Shown here: one piece after another, positions 1 through 5,797 of the stretch | Layout of the letters: each line of letters starts with the position of its first letter | Position numbering within the stretch: position 1 is the stretch's first letter | Source of the DNA: Clostridia bacterium | Lineage (GTDB): Bacteria > Bacillota_E > RBS10-35 > JAJYVN01 | NCBI GenBank assembly: GCA_027335515.1 | Contig: DAHWHT010000095.1 | Location: forward strand, 1 to 8,856 | Reading direction: 5' to 3' | DNA: 8,856 nt | Notes under the pieces: model-generated | What the model was told of the DNA's origin: nothing | Seen by the model: the letters and a program-made list of their open reading frames with translations, nothing else | Databases searched by the model: none | Position numbers and translations under genes: made by a program

Positions 1-272
1 AGGTCGCGCAGGAACCCCAGGGCCTGCGGCGTCTGCGGGTCCGCCAGCAGCCACGCCTCATCCACCACCAGCAGCGTCGGCCGTCCCGTCGCCTGCCCCC
101 GCCGCACCAGGTCCCAGGCCTAGCCCAGCACGTTGAAGAACTGCGCCCGGCGCACGTGGTCGGCGGCGTCGGTCAGGGCGTACAGGTCGAAAACGGTGAA
201 GTCCGAGGCCGGCGGCACCGTGCTCTGCCCCGCCCAGAGCGCGGAGTCCGCGCCCTCGGCCGCGTCCTGGGT
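1..272 (-). pseudogene. VirB4-type conjugation ATPase, Walker B segment (inverted fragment)
   Basis: Read on the minus strand, this stretch gives a VirB4/TraC-family ATPase middle section: ALWAGQSTVPPASDFTVFDL, then RAQFFNVLG, an in-frame TAG (positions 122-120), then AWDLVRRGQATGRPTLLVVD with the Walker B core LLVVDEAWLLADPQ, ending LGFLRDL at the window edge. In the family, VirB4 is the cytoplasmic ATPase that energises type IV secretion and conjugation. The next part of the protein (SLAVSTQNVVDFL) is found immediately to the right but on the opposite strand. The fragment therefore looks inverted relative to the rest of the gene, and the stop codon shows it is not functional here. About ten residues normally lying between the two pieces are missing or left of the window. 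Family assignment is firm; the inversion mechanism is inferred. Confidence 0.8.
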
Positions 273-551
273 CGCTGGCGGTCAGCACGCAGAACGTGGT
301 CGACTTCCTGGCCCCCGAGCTGGCGCGGCTGGGGCAGCCGGTCCTATCCAACGCGAGCACCAAGCTCCTGATGCGGCAGGAGAGCCGGGACCTGGAGGCC
401 CTGCGCGACCTGCTGCGGCTGACCGAGGCGGAGTGCGACCTGCTGGCCGGGGCGAAACGGGGCGAGGGGCTGCTGCTGGCCGGCAACCGTACGGGTGCGC
501 ATCGAGGCGGCGGCCCACGAGGCGGAACGGATCGCCGGGGCCGCCGGGTAA
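272..551 (+). pseudogene. VirB4-type conjugation ATPase, C-terminal fragment (frameshifted)
   Basis: The plus-strand reading from 272 gives SLAVSTQNVVDFL, then VLSNASTKLLMRQESRDLEA, then LTEAECDLLAGAKRGEGLLL and AGNR. This is the classic VirB4 C-terminus: the post-Walker B strand with its conserved Gln, the NAS.KLL.RQ block and the RGEGLLLAGN motif. After codon 488-490 the reading must drop one base (A491) to continue as RVRIEAAAHEAERIAGAAG and stop at TAA 549-551, so the copy carries a +1 frameshift. The fragment has no start of its own; its N-terminal partner sits inverted at 1-272. It marks the region as the remains of a conjugative element, in line with the transglycosylase and CpaE-like genes further right. 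Confidence 0.8.
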
Positions 552-644
552 TGTGGGGGCGCGCCGCCCGTGCGCAACGCAGGTGGCCCGCCCCGCCGCC
601 CGGCCAGGGCCATCGAGCCGGAGCACCCTCCGCCCCGGAGGCCG

Positions 645-1349
645 CTAGGGGGACTCGCTTCCGCGTGCCACCAGACCCTCCCGCAGCCACACGCTCGCGC
701 GGCCGCGGCGCACGCGCCCCTGCTGAGCAAGGTCCCGTAGAACGGCGTTAACGGTTTCCCGGCTGAGACCGGCCAGCAGACCCAGGTCCTGTTGGCGCAT
801 CTGCACCCTCCAGCCATGGCCGTCCCGGACGCCGTGGCGGACGGCCACTTGCCGCAGGACGTGCAGGAGCCGCCGATCCGCGGCCTCCAGGGCCAGGCAC
901 GCCGCGGCGGCGGACAGGTCGGCCGCGCGCTGCGCGAGCGAGACGATCAGGCCCGTGGCGAGTTCCGGATCGGCCGCCAGGGCGTCGACGCGGAATCCGA
1001 CACAGCGGGTCGGGCGCACGGCCTGCAGATAGATGGCCGGCTCCCCCTCCTCCCCTGGACCGCCGGAGGTGAGCACCTCCCCGGCTCCGAGTTGCCCGAG
1101 CCCAAACTCCTGCCCGTCGCCGCCGATGGCGACGACCCGGAGGAGACCCTCCACCACCTGGTAGACCCATGGCTGCCCGTTGCCTTCCTGCAGCGGCACC
1201 CCGCTGCCTGCTTGCAGCGCGACCTCGCGCCGCACCGGCGCAGGGGACCGGGAAGCCCCGTCGGGCACGGTGCGCGCCGGCCGGCTCGGGGGCGCCGGGG
1301 CCGGGGAAACGTCGACTCGCCGCACGAGAAGACCCACCACCCCAGGCAA
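645..1349 (-). CDS. Crp/Fnr-family transcriptional regulator
   Basis: A 234-residue protein with the Crp/Fnr two-domain layout. Residues about 42-130 form the cyclic-nucleotide-binding-like beta barrel (WVYQVVEGLLRVVAIGGDGQ, then LGAGEVL), about 131-165 the dimerisation helix, and 184-224 a winged helix-turn-helix (MRQQDLGLLAGLSRETVNAV followed by LRDLAQQGRV and a basic wing). QQDLGLLAGLSRETV is the recognition-helix signature of the family. There are no clustered N-terminal cysteines for an Fnr-type [4Fe-4S] cluster and no clear cAMP-binding Arg-Ser motif, so the effector is unknown. The first possible codon is TTG 1349; GTG codons just downstream (for example 1340) are equally possible because no strong ribosome site marks the TTG. 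It lies downstream of a receiver protein and a lipoprotein on the same strand, separated by a 107-bp gap that could hold its own promoter. Confidence 0.85.
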   Translation of the reverse strand: MPGVVGLLVRRVDVSPAPAPPSRPARTVPDGASRSPAPVRREVALQAGSGVPLQEGNGQPWVYQVVEGLLRVVAIGGDGQEFGLGQLGAGEVLTSGGPGEEGEPAIYLQAVRPTRCVGFRVDALAADPELATGLIVSLAQRAADLSAAAACLALEAADRRLLHVLRQVAVRHGVRDGHGWRVQMRQQDLGLLAGLSRETVNAVLRDLAQQGRVRRGRASVWLREGLVARGSESP

Positions 1350-1397
1350 GTTGCACGTCGGTTGCCAGAGGGAGCGTGGGCGGCCGCGCCGTGGCGC

Positions 1398-1420
1398 CGT
1401 TCAGCAGGTGCACCGTTCAG
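1398..1420. repeat. Direct repeat CGTTCAG x2 upstream of the Crp/Fnr gene
   Basis: CGTTCAG occurs at 1398-1404 and again at 1414-1420, 16 bp apart start to start, in the gap upstream of the Crp/Fnr gene. Both copies are followed by CAGGTG or GGTG. The spacing, about one and a half helical turns, and the position are compatible with a tandem operator, but the repeat is short and does not match the Crp or Fnr consensus dyads. Regulation by this site is speculative. Confidence 0.2.
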
Positions 1421-1456
1421 GTGTACAGGCCGCGTCACGCTCCGCGATCATCTCGG

Positions 1457-1795
1457 TCATCCGCGCCGAACGCCGGGCGGGGCCAGCCTCGCCGCCGCGC
1501 GCACGGCGATCGGCAGACCGCGCGGGTCCGCGTCTTTGGGCCAGAGCACCGCACCCAGGGATTCGGCCAGATGCGGCGTGGGTCGATGCAGGATCGCCAC
1601 CAAACGGGCCGCAGGCCGACACGACCGCCAGTGCCGGCAGAGGGCCGCTGCCGCAGCTGGGGGCCAGACATCCAGCACCAGCACCTCGGCACCAGAGTCG
1701 TCGGGGACCACCACCAGATCCGGCGCCCTGCGCAGCACCGCCGCAAGCCCCGCCGCGACCAAGCCGTCCTGCGCCACCACCGCGACGCGGGTCAT
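1457..1795 (-). CDS. Single-domain response regulator receiver protein
   Basis: 112 residues resembling a CheY-like receiver (REC) domain and nothing more. MTRVAVVAQDGLVAAGLAAV is the first strand and helix, with one acidic pocket residue kept (D10; the usual second acid is Q9). VLVLDV holds the likely phospho-acceptor D42, and VLWPKDAD holds the conserved Lys87. The order matches NarL/LuxR-type regulators, but the protein stops where the linker to a GerE DNA-binding domain would begin, and no such domain follows in any frame that I can recognise. It is either a stand-alone receiver or a truncated regulator. The start ATG is preceded by GAGGGGGTGAGGAC, a good ribosome site. It lies 49 bp downstream of the lipoprotein gene on the same strand. 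No histidine kinase is in the window. Confidence 0.6.
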   Translation of the reverse strand: MTRVAVVAQDGLVAAGLAAVLRRAPDLVVVPDDSGAEVLVLDVWPPAAAAALCRHWRSCRPAARLVAILHRPTPHLAESLGAVLWPKDADPRGLPIAVRAAARLAPPGVRRG

Positions 1796-1844
1796 GTCCT
1801 CACCCCCTCGCGGCCTACAGGGTGGGCCGCCCAGAGCCGGACGG

Positions 1845-2513
1845 TCACGACACGGTCATGGTCCCGCTCATGTACCCGTTGGTGGCCATCGGGCCGCCCC
1901 AGCCCCCCTGGCCGGTGCCACAGGCGGCCATGCACTGCCAGCCGTGTGCGCCGGGAGCCCCGGTCTTGAAGGTGAAGCGCACGGTGCAGAGTGGCGGGAT
2001 GGGGATGTTGAGGCCCGTGTCCGCGATGGTCAGGGTGTGGGCGACGTCCTTGGGACCCCCGGAGGTCACCGTTTGGCTCTTGGCGTGGGCGACGTCGCCG
2101 TCGACCGCGGCGAGGACCGTCATCGAACCGTTCACCGTACCCCTGACCTTCTCATAGCCGCTCGGGATGTCCGCCGCGCCGTCGTCGAAGCAGCGGATCT
2201 CCGCATGGACCGTCGAGTTGGCCGGCACGGAGAAGTCTGCAGGCACATACATCGGCCAGCCCGGCTTACCGAGCATCTTCCCGGTGAGGATGGTGAGGTA
2301 GAGCCAGGTCTCGCCCGACCCGCCCGCCGGGGTTGTGCCGCCCGGCGTCGGCGCGCCGCCCGGCGTATTCGATGTCGTGGCGGAACTCGGCGCGGGGGTT
2401 GTGATGTCGCCACAGGCGGCGACCAGTACGGCGGTGCCCGTGATGGCCCCCAGTCCCAACAGGCGGCGACGCGACAGCGCGCGTGCAGACTCAGGTCCTC
2501 CCTGCGCATCCAC
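1845..2513 (-). CDS. Cupredoxin-like lipoprotein, probable Tat substrate
   Basis: A 222-residue secreted protein. The N-terminus reads ALSRRRLLGLGAITGTAVLV followed by AACGD. This is a twin-arginine SRRRLLG motif, a hydrophobic stretch and a lipobox with acceptor Cys34, so it should be exported folded and anchored to the membrane exterior. A Thr/Pro/Gly/Ser linker (about 36-68) leads to a beta-sandwich-like domain with DVAHTLTI (His159), IPIPP, VRFTFKTG, then GWQCMAACGTGQGGWGGPM (Cys194, Cys198, Met209) and GYM. The C-x3-C spacing and upstream His recall copper ligands of CuA/cupredoxin domains, but the second CuA His is not evident, so metal binding is an inference. I chose GTG 2513 because GGAAGGGGTG precedes it at good spacing and the signal peptide then begins near the N-terminus; the frame stays open to GTG 2603, giving 252 residues. 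Confidence 0.65.
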   Translation of the reverse strand: MDAQGGPESARALSRRRLLGLGAITGTAVLVAACGDITTPAPSSATTSNTPGGAPTPGGTTPAGGSGETWLYLTILTGKMLGKPGWPMYVPADFSVPANSTVHAEIRCFDDGAADIPSGYEKVRGTVNGSMTVLAAVDGDVAHAKSQTVTSGGPKDVAHTLTIADTGLNIPIPPLCTVRFTFKTGAPGAHGWQCMAACGTGQGGWGGPMATNGYMSGTMTVS

Positions 2514-2580
2514 TCGGAACACCCCTTCCGGGGCCGTGCGCCTCGGCCACGACGCCGTGCTCCAGCCCCTCCCGCAACCG

Positions 2581-2592
2581 CCAGAATTCTGG
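2581..2592. promoter_or_regulatory. Perfect palindrome CCAGAATTCTGG upstream of lipoprotein gene
   Basis: CCAGAATTCTGG is identical to its reverse complement and has an AT core in an otherwise very GC-rich stretch. It is 68 bp upstream of the preferred lipoprotein start, a fitting place for an operator. No binding protein is implied by the sequence; the nearby Crp/Fnr protein is one candidate, purely by proximity. Confidence 0.2.
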
Positions 2593-2902
2593 TCCTCGGC
2601 CACACTCCCGGCCAGGGTCGATAGGGCACGACGGCCGACTCGACCTCAGTGGTGCAGCCGGCCCACGCCGAAGCGAACCGCTGCGGGCGGACGGCCACGC
2701 GCTGCCGGGCCATCCAGCCCGGCGACTGGCCTGGGCGCCTGAGGGGCCAGCGGGTGGAATGGCGAGGCGTGCGGCGCGCTGCCCCGGAGACCACATGAGG
2801 GGCTGTCCGGGCGCGACGGGGCCAAGCGGGATCACCCATACACGGGGTCCCGAAGGGGCCGGATGGATGCGGAGGGGAGAAAGACGAGGGCACGACGCTG
2901 CA

Positions 2903-2942
2903 CGGCAGCAGGGCCCGGCCACGGAGCCGGGCCCTGCTGCCG
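2903..2942. terminator. Strong 17-bp GC hairpin, terminator-like
   Basis: A perfect inverted repeat: the left arm CGGCAGCAGGGCCCGGC (2903-2919) pairs with 2926-2942 around a 6-base loop CACGGA. The arm length suits an intrinsic terminator, but there is no proper T-tract on either side (TCTTCGG follows on the plus strand). It ends 19 bp before the transglycosylase start and just before its GGGGAGG ribosome site. It could thus be a leftover terminator of a lost upstream gene, an attenuator, or a structure affecting translation. Confidence 0.45.
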
Positions 2943-2961
2943 TCTTCGGGGAGGGATCGGG

Positions 2962-3954
2962 GTGCCGGCCTGGGCGGTGCGCATCGGGATCGCGGTGGCG
3001 GACGGCCTGGGGCTGACGGACCTGGCGAAGGCGATCGGCGGGATCGTCCTGGCGGTCGTGGTTTTCGCGCTGCTGGCCGTGCTCGGCGTGCTGCTGGCCC
3101 CGTTTGCGCTGCTGGGCGGCAGCCGTGGGGGCGCGCTGGTGCCGCCAGCCCTCGGCTTCTGGGCGACGGGCCTAGTCCCACAGGACGCCGCGGCGGCCGG
3201 TGTGCCGGCCGCCCTGTCCCTGGCGGTCCTGGACCACGAGAGCGGCGGCGACTGGACCGCCGCCCACAGAAACGGCAACGGCACCAACGACGCCGGGCTG
3301 ATGCAGGTCAACTCCGAGAACTGGACGGCCTACGGCCTCGGCCCCGATCCGTACGCCCCGGAGGCCAACGTGCGCGCCGGGGTGGCGATCCTGGCGGCCG
3401 ACCTGGCGGCGCATCCAGGCCACCTCGGCTCCGCCCTGGAGGCGTACAACGCCGGGTCCCGCGGAGCACCGCTCGGCTCCGCCGAGCTTCGCTCCGCCGC
3501 CGCGGGGCGGGTTTTCGACCTCGGTTATGCGGGCGCGGTCCTCGCGGATGTCCGGGCCATCGAGGCGGGCCCGTACCTGGGGGCGGCGCCTCTGGCGGTC
3601 CCGGCCCTGGGGGCGGCCCGCCAGGTGGTCGTCATCACCGCGTTCGCCCCGTTCGGACACACACAGGCGTTGGATGGCCAGGAGTGGCCGGCCCTGGTGC
3701 CGCCACGGACCCTGACCGCCACCGCGGCGGGCCGGGCGGTGACGCTCTGGCCGCTGCCCGCGGCCCCGGCGGCGGTGCGCCTGGTGCTGCCCCGGGGGGC
3801 GGGCGGCTGGGTCGCCGCGGGCCCCGTCGGGCGACCCGTGACCGTGACGGCGACGTGGGTGCGCGTGGTCACGCAGAGCTATCGCGGGCCGCACGGTGGT
3901 CGGCACAACCGCACTGTGCCGCAGGCCGTGACCCGGACGAGGACGGTGCGATAG
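2962..3954 (+). CDS. Membrane-anchored lytic transglycosylase (SLT domain), VirB1-like
   Basis: A 330-residue protein. One transmembrane segment lies at about residues 25-52 (GGIVLAVVVFALLAVLGVLL), followed by a lysozyme-like SLT domain: AAGVPAALSLAVLDHESGGD with catalytic Glu93, DAGLMQVNSENW (the GLMQ block), then ALEAYNAG. Such enzymes cleave peptidoglycan to open a path for secretion or conjugation machinery; VirB1 is the conjugative example. Start GTG 2962 is chosen because GGGGAGGGATCGG precedes it and the frame further upstream runs through the hairpin at 2903-2942. Directly after AYNAG the protein carries an insertion, RGAPLGSAELRSA, encoded by a 37-bp palindromic repeat (3461-3497). 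The SLT-like end (VFDLGYAGAVLADVRAI) continues in frame after it. A Pro/Ala-rich C-terminal part of about 130 residues, seemingly beta-rich, is unassigned. The ATPase gene starts 11 bp downstream, implying an operon. Confidence 0.8.
   Translation: MPAWAVRIGIAVADGLGLTDLAKAIGGIVLAVVVFALLAVLGVLLAPFALLGGSRGGALVPPALGFWATGLVPQDAAAAGVPAALSLAVLDHESGGDWTAAHRNGNGTNDAGLMQVNSENWTAYGLGPDPYAPEANVRAGVAILAADLAAHPGHLGSALEAYNAGSRGAPLGSAELRSAAAGRVFDLGYAGAVLADVRAIEAGPYLGAAPLAVPALGAARQVVVITAFAPFGHTQALDGQEWPALVPPRTLTATAAGRAVTLWPLPAAPAAVRLVLPRGAGGWVAAGPVGRPVTVTATWVRVVTQSYRGPHGGRHNRTVPQAVTRTRTVR
3461..3497 (-). repeat. 37-bp palindromic repeat, copy A (inside transglycosylase)
   Basis: This segment is the exact reverse complement of 4747-4783. 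In the orientation of the other copy it is built as an outer stem GCGGAGC/GCTCCGC, an internal loop GAA/GGT, an inner stem GCTCGGC/GCCGAGC and a terminal loop GGA. Here it is translated as part of the transglycosylase, giving GAPLGSAELRS within the stretch between AYNAG and VFDLGYAG. The family domain runs on in frame after it. Strand is arbitrary, taken relative to copy B. Confidence 0.85.
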
Positions 3955-3965
3955 GGGGGACTTCC

Positions 3966-5174
3966 ATGCTGGCGATCCTGACCCGCGCCACGGTCGCCGT
4001 GGTCTCGCCCGTCCTGGGGGAGGCCGAGGTGCGCTTGGCAGAGCCCGGAGAAGGCGCTGGCGCGCTCGCGGCGGCGGCGCGCATCCCCGCCGATCCGCTG
4101 ATCCTGGATGTTGCTACCGGCCCCGGGCTGGGTCCCGCCGTGCTCCGCTACCGGCTGGCCCGGCCCCAGACCCGCGTGGTGCTCCTGGCGCTGGGGCGGA
4201 GCCCCGGCGATGCCGAGGTGGCGGGGGTGGTCCAGGCCGGGGTCTACGACGTCCTGACCGATGCGGCGGACCTGGCCGCCGTACTGGCCGGGCCTCCGGG
4301 GGACCTGGCCGCCGGGGCCCGGTGGCTCGATCCGGACCTGACGCCGGGAGGCGCCGCGCGCGCCCCGGCCCGGGAGCGCGTGGTCGAACGCCGCGTGGCA
4401 GTGGGCACGCATGCAGTGACGATCCTGGTCGCGGGACTTGGCGGCGGGGTGGGGACGACGACGCTGGCCTTCGCCGACCACACGGCGCGCCTCGGGCACG
4501 AGACCGCCCTGGTGGGGATCGGGGAGTATGGGGTGCTGGGCCTGACGGAGCCGGGGCGCTGGCTGCCGCACCTGGACGCCTTCCCGTGCGCCGCCGGCGC
4601 CGGCGACGTGGTCCGGGCGCGGCGCTATCCCTATGTGGTGGTGGACGCGGGGGTGGCCCCCCCACGGGGACCCGCCGGGCGGCGGGGACGAACGGGCGGA
4701 ACCGGCGGCCGAGGCGGGGGCGGCGGAGCGAAGCTCGCCTTCGGCCGCGGAGCGAAGCTCGGCGGAGCCGAGCGGTGCTCCGCAGAGCGGTGCTCCGCCA
4801 CGGCGCCCGTCGGCGATCCCCGAGGTGGGGGTTGCCCCGGATGTGGTTGTCCTGGTGTGCCCTTCGGCGATTTGGCGGTATCGGGTGGTGCGCGACTGGT
4901 TGCAGCGGTGGCCCTTCGCCACGCCGCTGCCGGCGCGCCTCGTGCTCACCGCCGTAGACCATGGAACTCGGGCAGAGGCTGCTGATCTGATTGCCGACAC
5001 GTGCGCTGGCCGGCAGGTGCAGATTGGGACTCTCCACACCTTCCCTGTCCTGCGCCAGCCTGGGCCCTGCCACCCGGCTACCGGCAGCCCGACGCGCAGG
5101 TGGACGAGGGGGTATGCCGCATCCTCGGTGCCCTCCTACCCGACCAAGGCCCGCGACGGGGCCAGTGGCGACGG
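3966..5174 (+). pseudogene. CpaE/TadZ-like P-loop ATPase, frameshifted
   Basis: ATG 3966 follows AGGGGGGA, a good ribosome site. Residues about 1-120 resemble the degenerate receiver domain of CpaE/TadZ (DPLILDVATGPGLG, then RVVLLALGRSP, GVYDVLTDA). Residues 151-175 hold a deviant P-loop, LVAGLGGGVGTTTLAFA, in which both usual lysines are replaced. YPYVVVDAGVAP (221-232) is the Walker B-like strand. Such proteins localise or assemble pilus and secretion machinery at the membrane. The frame is lost at the C7 run near 4657-4663; one base fewer would restore the frame reading VAPDVVVLVCPSAIWRYRVV, RDWLQRWPFATPLPARLVLT and AVDHGTRAEAADLIADTCAG. A second shift around 5045-5065 leads to LPPGYRQPDAQVDEGVCRIL and GALLPDQGPRRGQ. 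Unrepaired, the protein ends at 4985 after 339 residues with a nonsense tail. The linker around 4722-4799 is filled by the palindromic repeat. The end coordinate is approximate. Confidence 0.65.
4722..4799 (+). repeat. Palindromic repeat cluster, copy B with partial flanking copies
   Basis: The full 37-bp unit is at 4747-4783 and is identical, inverted, to copy A at 3461-3497. It is flanked on the left by a truncated unit (GCGGAGCGAAGCTCG, from 4723) and on the right by a repeat of its last part (AGAGCGGTGCTCCGCC, 4784-4799). The result is a tandem cluster of nearly 80 bp. In the frame used by the second half of the CpaE-like gene it encodes ERSS, AERSSAEPSGAPQSGAPP, a low-complexity Ser/Pro/Ala linker between the Walker B-like strand and the following conserved block, where an insertion would be tolerated. 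Confidence 0.8.
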
Positions 5175-5293
5175 TGCTGGTCCTGCCGGTCGGGTGCCGC
5201 CGTGCCCGGATCAACGTCGACAATTCGAGCCTCGGCTACCGCACCCAAGAGGCCTTCGAACAGGAGGTGATGCGCGTGGGTGGGGCAGCGTGA
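5165..5293 (+). CDS. Small protein of unknown function (42 aa)
   Basis: Starting at GTG 5165, the frame reads MATVLVLPVGCRRARINVDN, SSLGYRTQEAFEQEVMRVGG and AA before TGA 5291-5293. The balanced composition (Asn, Asp, Tyr, Phe, Gln, Glu) is unlike the Arg/Ala/Gly-rich shadow frames here, which is why I think it is coding. It overlaps or abuts the end of the broken CpaE-like gene and so belongs to that operon. I do not recognise the family. It may be a complete small component or the N-terminal remnant of a larger protein. A perfect Shine-Dalgarno-like AGGAGGTGAT (5262-5271) near its end would serve a following gene that is no longer recognisable. Confidence 0.4.
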   Translation: MATVLVLPVGCRRARINVDNSSLGYRTQEAFEQEVMRVGGAA

Positions 5294-5476
5294 CGGGCCC
5301 CCGGCCAGGTCGCGGACTGCGCTCTGGCCTGTCCAGGCGGCGCCCGGTGGGCTCGCCCAGCCCTGGCGGCTGAGTGGCGGCGCTGCTAGCCCCCCGTGGG
5401 CGGCCGACCGGCGCGGAGGGCTGCTGGGCACCCGGGACTTTAGGCCCAAGGCGGGGCGGCGGCACAGACGGAGCGG
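5294..5476. other. GC-rich stretch after the conjugation genes, no recognisable gene
   Basis: An open frame GTG 5280 to TGA 5480 (66 codons, Arg/Gly/Ala/Pro-rich, no family) crosses it. Its stop overlaps the ATG of the next small ORF (ATGA at 5477). The composition argues for a chance frame, but the strong AGGAGGTGAT 12 bp before GTG 5280 leaves a small possibility that it is translated. Confidence 0.2.
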
Positions 5477-5581
5477 ATGAGCATTATGGCGAGTTTATGG
5501 GGTTGGAGAAAGAAGCCCGAACCGGTCCCATACACTTCCCTGGCGCTTGTCCCGCAAACCGTTGTGGCTGTGTGCTTGTAA
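5477..5581 (+). CDS. Possible small ORF (34 aa), unknown or N-terminal remnant
   Basis: ATG 5477, with GGAG six bases upstream, gives MSIMASLWGWRKKPEPVPYT, SLALVPQTVVAVCL and TAA 5579-5581. The composition is protein-like (Trp, Lys, Pro-Glu-Pro, a hydrophobic end), and the same frame stays open beyond the stop for another 16 codons (VVRPGGFNSKLRPTDP) before TAG. That pattern would suit a decayed N-terminus interrupted by a stop. I do not recognise a family. From here to 8135 the GC content drops visibly compared with the left half. Confidence 0.3.
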   Translation: MSIMASLWGWRKKPEPVPYTSLALVPQTVVAVCL

Positions 5582-5770
5582 GTGGTGCGCCCTGGAGGCT
5601 TTAACTCTAAACTCCGGCCTACTGATCCGTAGTCGTGGGCGCGCCTTTCTGGGAATCGCGTCCGCCCCAGAAATGCCCATTTTGACGCGGTTTCCGTCGT
5701 TCGCACAAACTCAGGTTCCCCATCGAAAGCGCCCGCTCAAGCAAAGTCTATGGGGAGGTTTATGGGGAAC

Positions 5771-5797
5771 CGGGTCGCCCGTGGAACGGGCGACCCG
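5771..5797. terminator. Perfect 12-bp hairpin, terminator-like
   Basis: CGGGTCGCCCGT (5771-5782) pairs perfectly with ACGGGCGACCCG (5786-5797) around a GGA loop. The stem is stable enough for an intrinsic terminator, but no T-tract follows (GTACCCG). It may end transcription coming from the left, or end a short transcript from the TTGACG box at 5682, before the separately controlled unit starting near 5990. Confidence 0.4.

Larger units (their letters stand above)
2514..2961. other. Divergent intergenic region between lipoprotein and transglycosylase genes
   Basis: 448 bp between the minus-strand lipoprotein start and the plus-strand transglycosylase start. No reading frame in it matches a family I recognise, and the open frames crossing it look like composition effects. 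It must hold promoters for both genes, but I see no convincing -35/-10 pair. It does hold a perfect 12-bp palindrome (2581-2592) and a strong GC hairpin (2903-2942), listed separately. If the lipoprotein starts at GTG 2603, the region is 90 bp shorter. Confidence 0.4.

Noticed and set aside
792..2624. A 610-codon open frame on the plus strand
   Set aside because: It runs antisense across the Crp/Fnr, receiver and lipoprotein genes, is Arg/Gly/Ala-rich without any motif, and is explained by the high GC content.
2132..3181. A 349-codon open frame on the minus strand covering the intergenic hairpin region
   Set aside because: It is Arg/Pro/Ala-rich, overlaps the lipoprotein gene in another frame and the transglycosylase start antisense, and has no recognisable domain.
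3461..4799. CRISPR array or phage attachment sites as explanation of the repeats
   Set aside because: Only one exact pair, inverted and 1.2 kb apart, inside coding sequence and without regular spacers.
3879..5223. Long minus-strand open frames opposite the CpaE-like gene
   Set aside because: They are antisense shadows of a plus-strand gene with clear P-loop motifs; low-complexity composition only.
5619..5640. tRNA anticodon-arm-like stretch CTACTGATCCGTAG followed by GTCGTGGG, perhaps an attachment site in a tRNA end
   Set aside because: No TTCGA T-loop, no acceptor stem and no matching second copy in the window; the stem is only four base pairs.
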